Shown: piece by piece, positions 1-5,733 of the stretch | Layout: the number at the start of each line of letters is the position of its first letter | Numbering within the stretch: position 1 is the first letter of the stretch | Assembly (NCBI GenBank): GCA_900321775.1 | Contig: ONXE01000153.1 | Location: forward strand, 1-8,809 | Direction: 5' to 3' | Length of the DNA: 8,809 nucleotides | DNA from: an uncultured Bacteroidales bacterium | GTDB lineage: Bacteria > Bacteroidota > Bacteroidia > Bacteroidales > Paludibacteraceae | Made by a program: the position numbers and the translations under genes | Notes under the pieces: generated by a model | The model's input: only the letters and a program-made list of their open reading frames with translations | The model's database searches: none | Told to the model about the DNA's origin: nothing

Positions 1-75
1 TTTGAGATTCTCAACAGTTTGTTTTACTTGTGCTTCGTCCTGGAAAGGAATGAAGCAATTAATGTTTTTTGTCAT
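1..75 (-). CDS. N-terminal fragment of a glycosyltransferase-like protein (runs off the window)
   Basis: Reading the minus strand from the ATG at 75-73 gives 25 open codons to the window edge, beginning MTKNINCFIPF and continuing QDEAQVKQTVENLK. The INCFIPF start followed by a Glu/Gln-rich helix resembles the N-terminus of large Bacteroides proteins annotated as family 2 glycosyltransferases or sugar-nucleotide transferases; this is recall of a pattern, not a database hit. A consensus minus-strand promoter lies about 230 bp upstream, which supports a real gene with a long leader. No Shine-Dalgarno sequence is visible, as is usual in this phylum. The catalytic region is outside the window, so the enzyme activity cannot be judged. 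The gene is divergent from the kinase-etherase pair. Confidence 0.55.
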   Translation of the reverse strand, partial: MTKNINCFIPFQDEAQVKQTVENLK

Positions 76-112
76 ATGGTGTTAAAAATTATTGTTTCGT
101 TATTCTTTTTAG

Positions 113-206
113 CCTGACACGCACCCGGCACGAGGCCGGGATGCGTTTTTCTCCGAAGGGTCGGAGGTCAGGAGTTGCGGCGCTGTGTGCAGGCAGAGCC
201 GCGCAA
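113..206 (-). promoter_or_regulatory. GC-rich, multi-branch foldable leader of the minus-strand gene
   Basis: In plus-strand coordinates CCTGAC (113-118) is complementary to GTCAGG (167-172) and encloses two hairpins. The first is ACGCA+CCCGGC (119-129) against GCCGGG+TGCGT (135-146) with one bulged A. The second is CTCCGA (151-156) against TCGGAG (161-166) with a 4-nt loop. This makes a three-way junction. A further stem, GCGGC (177-181) with GCCGC (198-202), lies next to it. The block is in the predicted 5' leader transcribed leftward from the promoter at 305-336 and ends about 37 nt before the start codon. I recognise no known riboswitch class in it; a cis-regulatory or stability role is inference. 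Confidence 0.5.
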
Positions 207-236
207 TAATCAACAAACACAATTTCTTTGTTACAT

Positions 237-267
237 CCTTATCTATACGTGCACATTATAAATAAGG
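237..267 (-). promoter_or_regulatory. AT-rich hairpin in the same minus-strand leader
   Basis: CCTTAT (237-242) pairs with ATAAGG (262-267), followed inward by one mismatch and four more pairs (244-247 with 257-260). The loop contains the palindrome GTGCAC (249-254). It lies about 35-60 nt downstream of the predicted minus-strand start site. The stem is weak and its function is unknown. Confidence 0.3.
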
Positions 268-304
268 TGTATCCTCCGGGTAAGGTTGAAACCGAAAGGC
301 GCTG

Positions 305-336
305 CAAAGTTAATACTTTTTTTTGAAACATGCAAA
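305..336 (-). promoter_or_regulatory. Bacteroidetes promoter for the minus-strand gene
   Basis: On the minus strand, TTTG (336-333) is followed after exactly 20 bp by TAACTTTG (312-305), matching the -33 TTTG and -7 TAnnTTTG consensus of the Bacteroidetes primary sigma factor. Transcription would start near 297-300 and give a leader of about 225 nt. The core matches 28 of 36 positions with the plus-strand promoter of the receptor gene, including a central A-tract flanked by GTTT and G. Confidence 0.7.
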
Positions 337-343
337 CGTTTGC
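332..343. promoter_or_regulatory. PurR/LacI-family-like operator palindrome
   Basis: GCAAACGTTTGC is a perfect 12-bp palindrome with a central CG, the form typical of LacI-family operators; with the next G it matches 13 consecutive positions of the E. coli PurR consensus. It covers the -33 TTTG of the minus-strand promoter (333-336), where a bound repressor would block polymerase. Binding by a LacI-family regulator is inference, since no regulator gene is in the window. Confidence 0.4.
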
Positions 344-348
344 GCAAT

Positions 349-408
349 TTTTTTTCAAAAAAAGTGCATTTTTGGTCATTTTTTGGCTTTTTTTCAAAAA
401 AAATGCAT
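349..408. repeat. Direct repeat of a 21-bp A/T-tract motif
   Basis: Two 21-bp copies, 349-369 and 388-408, have the form T7-C-A7-(G or A)-TGCAT and differ at one base. Their starts are 39 bp apart. They lie between the divergent promoters, within 85 bp upstream of both -33 elements. They may act as bent or UP-like DNA, or as a regulator site; because they are mostly homopolymer tracts, chance is a real alternative. Confidence 0.45.
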
Positions 409-434
409 AAAAAGTAAAAAAAATGGGGCAAAAA

Positions 435-466
435 TTTGGTAGTTTGATGAAAAAGCAGTACCTTTG
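435..466 (+). promoter_or_regulatory. Bacteroidetes promoter of the kinase-murQ operon
   Basis: TTTG (435-438), 20 bp, then TACCTTTG (459-466) fits the TTTG / TAnnTTTG consensus. The predicted start is near 471-474, leaving a leader of about 168 nt before the ATG at 640. The block 431-471 is identical at 38 of 41 positions to 2504-2544, the promoter of the SusC-like gene. Confidence 0.75.
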
Positions 467-470
467 CACC

Positions 471-639
471 GCCATTCAAAACGAAACGGTTCGAAACCTG
501 TGCGGAAAGGTGTGTGACCTCCTCCGGTTTTCGGATTCCTGTTCTCCCGAAACGGAGTAGTGGTGTGGGTATGGAGGGAGAGACGTTAGGCGTAATGAGT
601 GGCACAGGCTGAGCAATTGAAGACACAAAATACAAACAT
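471..639 (+). promoter_or_regulatory. Foldable 5' leader of the kinase-murQ operon
   Basis: No credible gene is seen here. CCTGTGC (497-503) is complementary to GCACAGG (602-608) and could close a large domain. Inside it CTCCG+TTTCGG (522-526, 529-534) pairs with CCGAAA+CGGAG (547-557), with a GT bulge and a 12-nt loop. A small stem, GGTT (488-491) with AACC (495-498), competes with the closing helix. The last bases before the ATG (about 621-639) are A-rich and unstructured, which suits Bacteroidetes translation initiation. No known riboswitch was recognised. Confidence 0.45.
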
Positions 640-1485
640 ATGATTCTATTAGCAGATAGCGGAAGCACCAAGACCCATTGGTGTTTGATGACCGAAAGCG
701 GTCAGAGTTCAGAGTTTTTCACGGACGGTATCAATCCGTTCTTCCAGACCTCTGAGGCAATGAGAAACAGTATTTCCAACCAGCTTCTTCCCCAGTTGGC
801 CCGCCTGATGTGGGTAGGTACGATTGAGGCGGTTTACTTCTACGGTGCGGGTTGCACCGCGGAGAAGTCGCCGTTTGTGGAGGATGCTTTGCGTGCGTGC
901 TTCAAGAAGGCAAGCGAGGTGGAGGTACAGAGTGATATGATTGGTGCGGCTCGCAGTTTGGTTGGCAACGGCCGAGGCGTGGCTTGCATATTGGGAACAG
1001 GAGCGAACAGTTGCCTGTTTGAAGAGGGCAAAATCGTGAAGAATGTACCTGCATTGGGCTTCATTTTGGGAGATGAAGGTTCGGGTGCAGTGTTAGGCAA
1101 GCGTTTGGTGTCCGATTTGTACAAAAATCAGCTTTCAGACGAGTTAAAAGCCAAGTTTGAGAAGGAGTATGACACCAACGTGGCACAGGTGATTGAGTGC
1201 GTTTACCGCAAACCTTTTCCGAACCGTTATTTGGCACAGTTCTCGAAGTTCTGTTCGGCCAATATTGAGGACCCGTTGATCAGCAAGTTGGTGTATGACC
1301 ATTTTGACTATTTTGCCAAGCGTATTTTGACTCAGTATCCGAAGGTGCCGGTAGGTTTCGTAGGTTCTGTGGCATATTATTACAAAGATATTTTGGGCAA
1401 AGTGCTGGAGGACAACGGGCTGATTATGGGCAAGATTCTTCAGAGTCCGATGGAAGGAATGAAGGAGTTTCATGCTATAAAGTAA
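640..1485 (+). CDS. murK: BadF/BadG/BcrA-type N-acetyl amino sugar kinase, probably MurNAc/GlcNAc kinase (MurK-like)
   Basis: Predicted cytoplasmic kinase of 281 aa that would phosphorylate MurNAc and/or GlcNAc at O6 with ATP. Visible motifs of the acetate/sugar-kinase/Hsp70/actin fold are the N-terminal phosphate loop ADSGSTKTHW (residues 5-14), a conserved Asp in VQSDMIGAAR (D99, likely catalytic base), the second phosphate loop ILGTGANS (117-124), GFILGDEGSG (140-149), and a late GFVGSVA segment (239-245). Length is normal for this family. Start: the first in-frame ATG, preceded by an A-rich tract without a Shine-Dalgarno sequence. Only 9 bp separate its TAA from the murQ ATG, so the two are surely co-transcribed. 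The BadF/BcrA assignment is firm. MurNAc preference is inferred from the murQ partner and from known murK-murQ pairs in Clostridium acetobutylicum and Tannerella; a GlcNAc kinase is the alternative. Confidence 0.85.
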   Translation: MILLADSGSTKTHWCLMTESGQSSEFFTDGINPFFQTSEAMRNSISNQLLPQLARLMWVGTIEAVYFYGAGCTAEKSPFVEDALRACFKKASEVEVQSDMIGAARSLVGNGRGVACILGTGANSCLFEEGKIVKNVPALGFILGDEGSGAVLGKRLVSDLYKNQLSDELKAKFEKEYDTNVAQVIECVYRKPFPNRYLAQFSKFCSANIEDPLISKLVYDHFDYFAKRILTQYPKVPVGFVGSVAYYYKDILGKVLEDNGLIMGKILQSPMEGMKEFHAIK

Positions 1486-1494
1486 GAGAGCGCC

Positions 1495-2310
1495 ATGTTT
1501 AACAAGATTACAGAGCAATCGTCTTTGCACGACGATTTGGACAAGAAGTCAGTAGAAGAACTGCTGACGGAAATGAACGAAGAGGACCAGAAGGTTCCTT
1601 TGGCCGTAAAGGCAGCTATTCCGCAGATTACCAAGTTGGTAGAAGAGATTGTACCGCGCATGAAGAAAGGCGGCAGGATATTTTATCTTGGCGCAGGAAC
1701 GAGTGGTCGTTTGGGTGTGCTGGACGCATCGGAGATTCCTCCCACGTTCGGAATGCCGCCAACTTTTGTTGTGGGTCTGATAGCAGGTGGTGACACGGCT
1801 TTGAGAAATCCCGTTGAGAAAGCCGAGGACGACCCTGAGAAGAGCTGGAAAGAGTTGCAGGAGCGTGGGATTAACAAACTGGACACCGTGATTGGTATTG
1901 CAGCCTCGGGCACGACGCCGTATGTAGTGGGCGCACTGAGGCATGCCCGCGAGAACGGCATTCTGACTGCGAGTATCTCGATGAACCCTGACGCTCCGGT
2001 TTCGAAGGAGGCTGATATACCTATCGAAGCTATTGTAGGTCCGGAGTTTGTGACGGGTTCGACTCGTTTGAAGAGTGGCACGGCTCAGAAGTTGATTTGC
2101 AACATGATAACGACGACCACGATGATCAAGATGGGTCGTGTTCAGGGCAACAAGATGGTGAACATGCAGTTGTCGAACGCCAAGTTGGTGGACCGCGGCA
2201 CGCGTATGATTGTGGACGAGTTGGGCTTGGAGTACGAGCAGGCCAAGCATCTGTTGCTGCTACACGGCAGTGTGAAGAAGGCTGTGGACGCGTTCCGCGA
2301 GGAGCATTGA
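1495..2310 (+). CDS. murQ: N-acetylmuramic acid 6-phosphate etherase
   Basis: Cytoplasmic enzyme that cleaves the lactyl ether of MurNAc-6-phosphate to GlcNAc-6-phosphate and D-lactate, the committed step of MurNAc recycling. The 271-aa protein has the family signature GAGTSGRLGVLDASEIPP (residues 66-83) in a SIS (sugar isomerase) fold, the KAEDD segment (109-113), IAASGTTPYV, and VTGSTRLKSGTAQK. E80 and E111 occupy the positions of E. coli catalytic Glu83 and Glu114, with the same offset of three, so both key residues are present. It is about 27 residues shorter than E. coli MurQ, mainly at the C-terminus, where the small helical domain is trimmed. It starts 9 bp after the kinase gene with a purine-rich AAGAGAG upstream. 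Its product would enter the NagA/NagB route, which is not in this window. Confidence 0.95.
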   Translation: MFNKITEQSSLHDDLDKKSVEELLTEMNEEDQKVPLAVKAAIPQITKLVEEIVPRMKKGGRIFYLGAGTSGRLGVLDASEIPPTFGMPPTFVVGLIAGGDTALRNPVEKAEDDPEKSWKELQERGINKLDTVIGIAASGTTPYVVGALRHARENGILTASISMNPDAPVSKEADIPIEAIVGPEFVTGSTRLKSGTAQKLICNMITTTTMIKMGRVQGNKMVNMQLSNAKLVDRGTRMIVDELGLEYEQAKHLLLLHGSVKKAVDAFREEH

Positions 2311-2403
2311 ATAATCTGACTGATGGCGGGGAGAGAGTGTACGGACGGTACGCACCTCCCTGCTTCAGGTCCCGATAAACGAGTTTTAAGGGGTACTCGT
2401 GTA

Positions 2404-2424
2404 GTATTATACGTAGTATAATAC
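2404..2424. promoter_or_regulatory. Perfect 9-bp dyad upstream of the SusC promoter
   Basis: GTATTATAC (2404-2412), spacer GTA, GTATAATAC (2416-2424) is a perfect inverted repeat. It lies about 84 bp upstream of the -33 box, a distance typical of activator sites. As RNA it would be a hairpin with a very small loop and no T-tract, so I favour an operator over a terminator. The regulator is unknown. Confidence 0.45.
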
Positions 2425-2481
2425 ATGTGTGTGGTGCTGCGAGTGAAAAGAATGATTGTCCGGACGAGTAAAATGTTCAAA

Positions 2482-2501
2482 AATATGTTGTATAACATAT
2501 T
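2482..2501. promoter_or_regulatory. Perfect 8-bp dyad abutting the SusC promoter
   Basis: AATATGTT (2482-2489), spacer GTAT, AACATATT (2494-2501) is a perfect 20-bp dyad ending 6 bp before the -33 TTTG at 2508. This placement suits an activator that touches RNA polymerase. It differs in sequence from the dyad at 2404-2424. AT-rich composition raises the chance rate, so the call is tentative. Confidence 0.45.
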
Positions 2502-2507
2502 AAAAAA

Positions 2508-2539
2508 TTTGGTAGTTTGAAAAAAAAGCAGTATCTTTG
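2508..2539 (+). promoter_or_regulatory. Bacteroidetes promoter of the SusC/SusD locus
   Basis: TTTG (2508-2511), 20 bp, TATCTTTG (2532-2539) matches the phylum consensus. The interval contains GTTTG followed by eight A residues, the same layout as the other two promoters in the window. The predicted start is near 2544, giving a leader of about 136 nt. Confidence 0.75.
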
Positions 2540-2679
2540 CACCGTGTTTCGTACCATATCGAAGCACTTGCGTGTGTGAACGTCGTGATTATTAGAAGGT
2601 TACGCGCGTGAGCACGTGTTGCGAATGCAGGGGCAAGCAAGTCCGATGCCTGTGAAAAGCGGACAAATAATAACCAAAA
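2540..2679 (+). promoter_or_regulatory. 5' leader of the SusC transcript with a 5'-terminal hairpin
   Basis: GTGTTTCG (2544-2551) pairs with CGAAGCAC (2560-2567) over 8 bp, with one G-U pair and an 8-nt loop, placing a stem almost exactly at the predicted 5' end. Such a stem could protect the mRNA from 5'-dependent decay. A G+C block, TTACGCGCGTGA (2600-2611), nearly repeats the palindrome before the lipoprotein gene at 7691. The region before the ATG is A-rich (ACAAATAATAACCAAAA) with no Shine-Dalgarno sequence. No leader gene is credible. Confidence 0.45.
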
Positions 2680-4686
2680 ATGAAACAACAACTAAGAAAT
2701 AACATGAAGAAAGTAGTCCTTTTAATGGCCTGTATGGCGATGAGCGTCCTGGGTTGGGCGTCCATAACCGTGACAGGCGTGGTGACCGCACAAGAGGACG
2801 GAGAGCCCGTGATTGGCGCATCCGTTCTGGAGGTAGGCACTACAAACGGAACGATAACTGACTTTGACGGTCGTTACACGATAACCGTGGGAGACAAGGC
2901 GACGTTGGAGATCAGTTATGTAGGTATGAAAACGAAGGCGTTTAAGGTGTCTGGCACGAAGCATGACGTAGTGCTTTCGACGGATGCCATAGCCGTTCAG
3001 GAAGTGGTTGTGACGGCGATGGGTGTTGTGCAGGAGAAGAAGCGTATGAACTTCGCCGTGCAGAACATCAATTCGGAGAACCTGACCGAGAGCCACAGTG
3101 CGAACTTTGTGAACGCATTGCAAGGTAAGGTAGCAGGTTTGAATGTGACGACGGGTTCCGGTTCGCCTAACGCAGGCAGCCAGATTATCATCCGTGGTAT
3201 TGCCTCTATCAACACATCGCAGAACAACGAGCCGTTGTTTATCATGGACGGTATGCCTATCAGCGGTGGCGGTTCGGCAGCGGCTGATATCAACCCGAAC
3301 GATATTGAGAGTGTGACGGTGCTGAAGGGCGCGGCAGCAGCTGCGTTGTACGGCCAGGACGCTGCGAACGGTGTGATTATGATTACCACGAAGCAGGGTC
3401 AGGTAGGTAAGATCCAGGTGAAGGCCTCGGGTAGCTGGCAGTGGGACACTCCGACGCGTGTGCCGGAACTGCAGAGCACGTATGCTCCGGGTTCGCAGGG
3501 CTTCTATCGTGAGAAGACCAGCGGCGGTTGGGGTCCGATGCTGAATCCCGGCGAGCAGATTTATGACAATATCGGCAATTTCCTAAAGACAGGATTCTAT
3601 CATAAGTACGATTTCTCGGTGAATGGCGGTACGGATAAGTTCACGGCGTATGCTTCTGTGAACTGGAGCAAGGCCGACGGTGTTGTTCCTGAGGACTACA
3701 AGCAGAAGTTTGGCGGTTTGATCAAGGCCAGTTTCTCGCCGGCCAAATGGGTGACGATGAACGTGGGAATCAACTTCACGGACACGAAGAGCCGCAGCAC
3801 CTCGGGTGTGGGCAGTGCGTATGGTTGGCCAATCACGGACGATATCACCAATTATCAGGAGAAGAACGGTTATCCGCGTTTCCTGTATCTGAACGATTCG
3901 AAGAAATACAACTCGCCTTACAGCCCGTTGTACTCGATTTATAATGACGGCGGAACGGCTCGCAGCATGCGTAACGTTATCAACGGTAGCGTGACATTCA
4001 AGCCGGTGAAGAACCTGCAGATTGTAGGTCGTGTGAGCTACGATACGAGTTCGAGTACCTCGGAGAGTTATCGTGTACCCCGTTGGGACGACTCGTATGT
4101 GATTGACGTAGTGCCGAAGCCGGCAGAGGATGCCAGTGCGGCTGAATGGGCTGCGTACAATGCCTATCTGGACTACATGGCGAACGAGTATTCGTATAAC
4201 ACCGTTCTGACGAGTGACGATATTACCAACATGAGCAAATATGATCTGGGTTCGTTCAGTGCTTCGTCGGGCCGCAGCCAGCTGTTTACCGCGGGCGCGA
4301 ACGTAAGTTATAAGGTGGAGTTGCCGAAAGATTTCTCTATTGACCTGATGGCCGGTACGGAGATGAAGATTCGTCAGGGTTTCTCGATGAGCAACTACGG
4401 TGTGGACTTCATTATCCCGGGCACGTACAGTCTGAGCAACACCAACCCGAATGAGGTTTACCTGGCAGACCGTACGGCCAGCCATAGCGGCAAGCGTACG
4501 TTCGGTTACTTCGGCGAACTTCGCGGTGATTACAAGGGCTTGGCATCGATTTCGGTGACAGGTCGTTGGGACTGGTCGTCGACTATCAACAAGAACCCGT
4601 ACTTCTATCCTTCGGTGACCGCGGGTGTGACGCTGAGCGAGTTGATTCCGGGCCTGAATGACACGAAGAAGAACTGGTTCAGCTAG
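2680..4686 (+). CDS. SusC/RagA-family TonB-dependent receptor, N-terminal part, cut short by an in-frame TAG
   Basis: Outer-membrane importer half, 668 aa here against roughly 1000 or more in the family. A signal peptide is visible (MKKVVLLMACMAMSVLGWA, read from M9 at 2704, the alternative and perhaps better start). Then come a carboxypeptidase-regulatory-like domain (about 30-100, with VIGASV and DFDGRYTI), a TonB-box-like EVVVTAMG (108-115), and the plug (about 120-237) with LQGKVAGLNV, the FIMDGMPI loop and the SusC hallmark LKGAAAAALYG followed by AANGVIMITT. Barrel strands run from about 245. The frame stops after NWFS at TAG 4684-4686, in mid-barrel. The reading frame then continues in phase at 4687 into the remaining barrel. 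Relatives usually carry several dozen residues between NWFSY and PEMSYSWEIGTD; these appear to be missing. Alone the product cannot close a barrel. Confidence 0.85.
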   Translation: MKQQLRNNMKKVVLLMACMAMSVLGWASITVTGVVTAQEDGEPVIGASVLEVGTTNGTITDFDGRYTITVGDKATLEISYVGMKTKAFKVSGTKHDVVLSTDAIAVQEVVVTAMGVVQEKKRMNFAVQNINSENLTESHSANFVNALQGKVAGLNVTTGSGSPNAGSQIIIRGIASINTSQNNEPLFIMDGMPISGGGSAAADINPNDIESVTVLKGAAAAALYGQDAANGVIMITTKQGQVGKIQVKASGSWQWDTPTRVPELQSTYAPGSQGFYREKTSGGWGPMLNPGEQIYDNIGNFLKTGFYHKYDFSVNGGTDKFTAYASVNWSKADGVVPEDYKQKFGGLIKASFSPAKWVTMNVGINFTDTKSRSTSGVGSAYGWPITDDITNYQEKNGYPRFLYLNDSKKYNSPYSPLYSIYNDGGTARSMRNVINGSVTFKPVKNLQIVGRVSYDTSSSTSESYRVPRWDDSYVIDVVPKPAEDASAAEWAAYNAYLDYMANEYSYNTVLTSDDITNMSKYDLGSFSASSGRSQLFTAGANVSYKVELPKDFSIDLMAGTEMKIRQGFSMSNYGVDFIIPGTYSLSNTNPNEVYLADRTASHSGKRTFGYFGELRGDYKGLASISVTGRWDWSSTINKNPYFYPSVTAGVTLSELIPGLNDTKKNWFS

Positions 4687-4695
4687 GCTCCTGAG

Positions 4696-5715
4696 ATGTC
4701 GTATTCGTGGGAGATTGGTACGGACATCCGTTTCTTCGACAACAAGACTCGCTTTGATATAGCGTACTATTCGACCAAGGTGGACAACCAGATTGTGACG
4801 GTTCGTGTATCGCCTTCGTCGGGATATATCCTGCAGACCCGTAACGAGGGTGCTATCCGCAACCAAGGTGTGGAGGTTACCTGGGATCAGGATATCATCA
4901 AGCGTAAGAACTTCAACTGGACGATGGGCCTGAACTTCGGTCTGAACCGCGGTACGGTAGTCAGCCTGCCTGAGAGCGTGAGTGAGATTACGGGTGTTCA
5001 GTACGGTGACGTGTTTACCTCGGCTTACATGGGTGGAAGTACGACCGCGTTGACGGGTAAGGACTACCTGCGAAATTCGGACGGCCAGGTTATCGTGGAC
5101 GAGCACGGTTATCCGAAGATTGACCCGAACAAGAACATCCTGATTGGTAACCGTGAGGCCAAGTTCAGCATGGGCTTGTCGAGCAACATGAACATCTATG
5201 GTGTTCAGTTCGGTTTCCTGTTTGACGGCAGGTACGGCGGAGATGTGCTGAACGTGACCGGGCGTAACCTGATCTCGAACGGTAACAGCAAGATGCTGGA
5301 GAAATACCGTGGTCGTCAGGTGGTGTTTGAAGGTGTTACCGAGCACAAAGATGCAGACGGTAAGGTTTATTACGAGCCGAACACCAACCCGATTACGCTG
5401 GACTACACGACTATCATCAACTATTTCTACAACGTTTCGACCAACTTTATTGAGGACGGTTCGTATATCCGTCTGAGTTATGTGACTTTGGGCTACGATT
5501 TCTGCAAACTGCCTGCTATGCAGAAGCAGAAGTTCTTCAAGGGTCTGAAGCTGGACTTCACGTGCAACAACGTGTTCCTGCTGACGAAGTACACGGGTAC
5601 GGATCCTGTCTGCAACGCATCGGTTGGTGCTAACGGTACAGGTTCTGCGGGTATTGACGACACGCCTATCCCCAACTCACGCAGTTACAGCATAAGCCTT
5701 TCGGCAACATTCTAA
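4696..5715 (+). pseudogene. C-terminal barrel part of the same SusC-like receptor
   Basis: Open in the same frame as the upstream part; codons 4687-4695 encode APE, followed by ATG and SYSWEIGTDIRFFDNKTRFD, the standard late-barrel SusC signature. The open stretch of 339 aa continues with YYSTKVDNQI, repeated amphipathic strands, FIEDGSYIRLSYVTLGYDF, and ends RSYSISLSATF, with the terminal Phe typical of outer-membrane barrels recognised by BamA. It has no signal peptide, and the ATG at 4696 lacks a credible ribosome-binding site, so it is not a stand-alone protein. It is the tail of the gene interrupted at 4684. Sequence drift within it is not evident: no further stops or frameshifts occur, which points to a recent event or to an assembly or read error. 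The next gene, susD, starts 18 bp after its TAA. Confidence 0.75.
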
Positions 5716-5720
5716 AGAAG

Positions 5721-5726
5721 AGGAGG
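5721..5726 (+). promoter_or_regulatory. Strong Shine-Dalgarno AGGAGG that sets the susD start
   Basis: AGGAGG ends one base before the ATG at 5728 and seven bases before the ATG at 5734. Seven is the workable spacing, so 5734 is the better start. A full Shine-Dalgarno sequence is uncommon in this phylum and is the only perfect one seen ahead of a gene in the window. Confidence 0.65.
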
Positions 5727-5733
5727 TATGATT

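Larger units (their letters stand above)
2311..2507. other. Intergenic region between murQ and the SusC promoter
   Basis: No gene is supported. Just after murQ a bulged stem can form between GGGAG (2329-2333) and CTCCC (2356-2360), then ACGAGT (2379-2384) pairs with ACTCGT (2395-2400). Neither is followed by a T-tract, so they are only possible terminators or mRNA 3' end structures. Two perfect dyads further on are listed separately. Confidence 0.5.

Noticed and set aside
146..150. Hairpin 119-146 plus TTTTT as a plus-strand intrinsic terminator
   Set aside because: No plus-strand gene ends before it; on the transcribed minus strand the run is A and precedes the stem. I treat it as leader structure.
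248..262. Five-codon minus-strand leader peptide MCTYR
   Set aside because: The GGAGG upstream is about 16 nt from the ATG, too far for a convincing ribosome-binding site, and the peptide shows no regulatory codon pattern.
243..671. Minus-strand open frame of 142 aa across the divergent promoter region
   Set aside because: It runs through promoters, homopolymer tracts and leader hairpins; the translation is low-complexity (Phe/Lys runs).
2478..2485. Antisense TAnnTTTG (-7) for a cis-antisense RNA opposite the SusC leader
   Set aside because: No TTTG lies at the required spacing on that strand.
4684..4686. TAG as a recoded or pyrrolysine codon
   Set aside because: susD in the same locus ends in TAG, no suppressor context is visible, and the neighbouring sequence appears deleted, so a plain stop at a lesion is simpler.
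3583..5346. Minus-strand open frame of 587 aa across the susC break
   Set aside because: It mirrors the strongly G/C-ending codons of the plus-strand receptor, has a low-complexity Arg/His/Val-rich composition, no start signal and no recognisable domain; it is a shadow.
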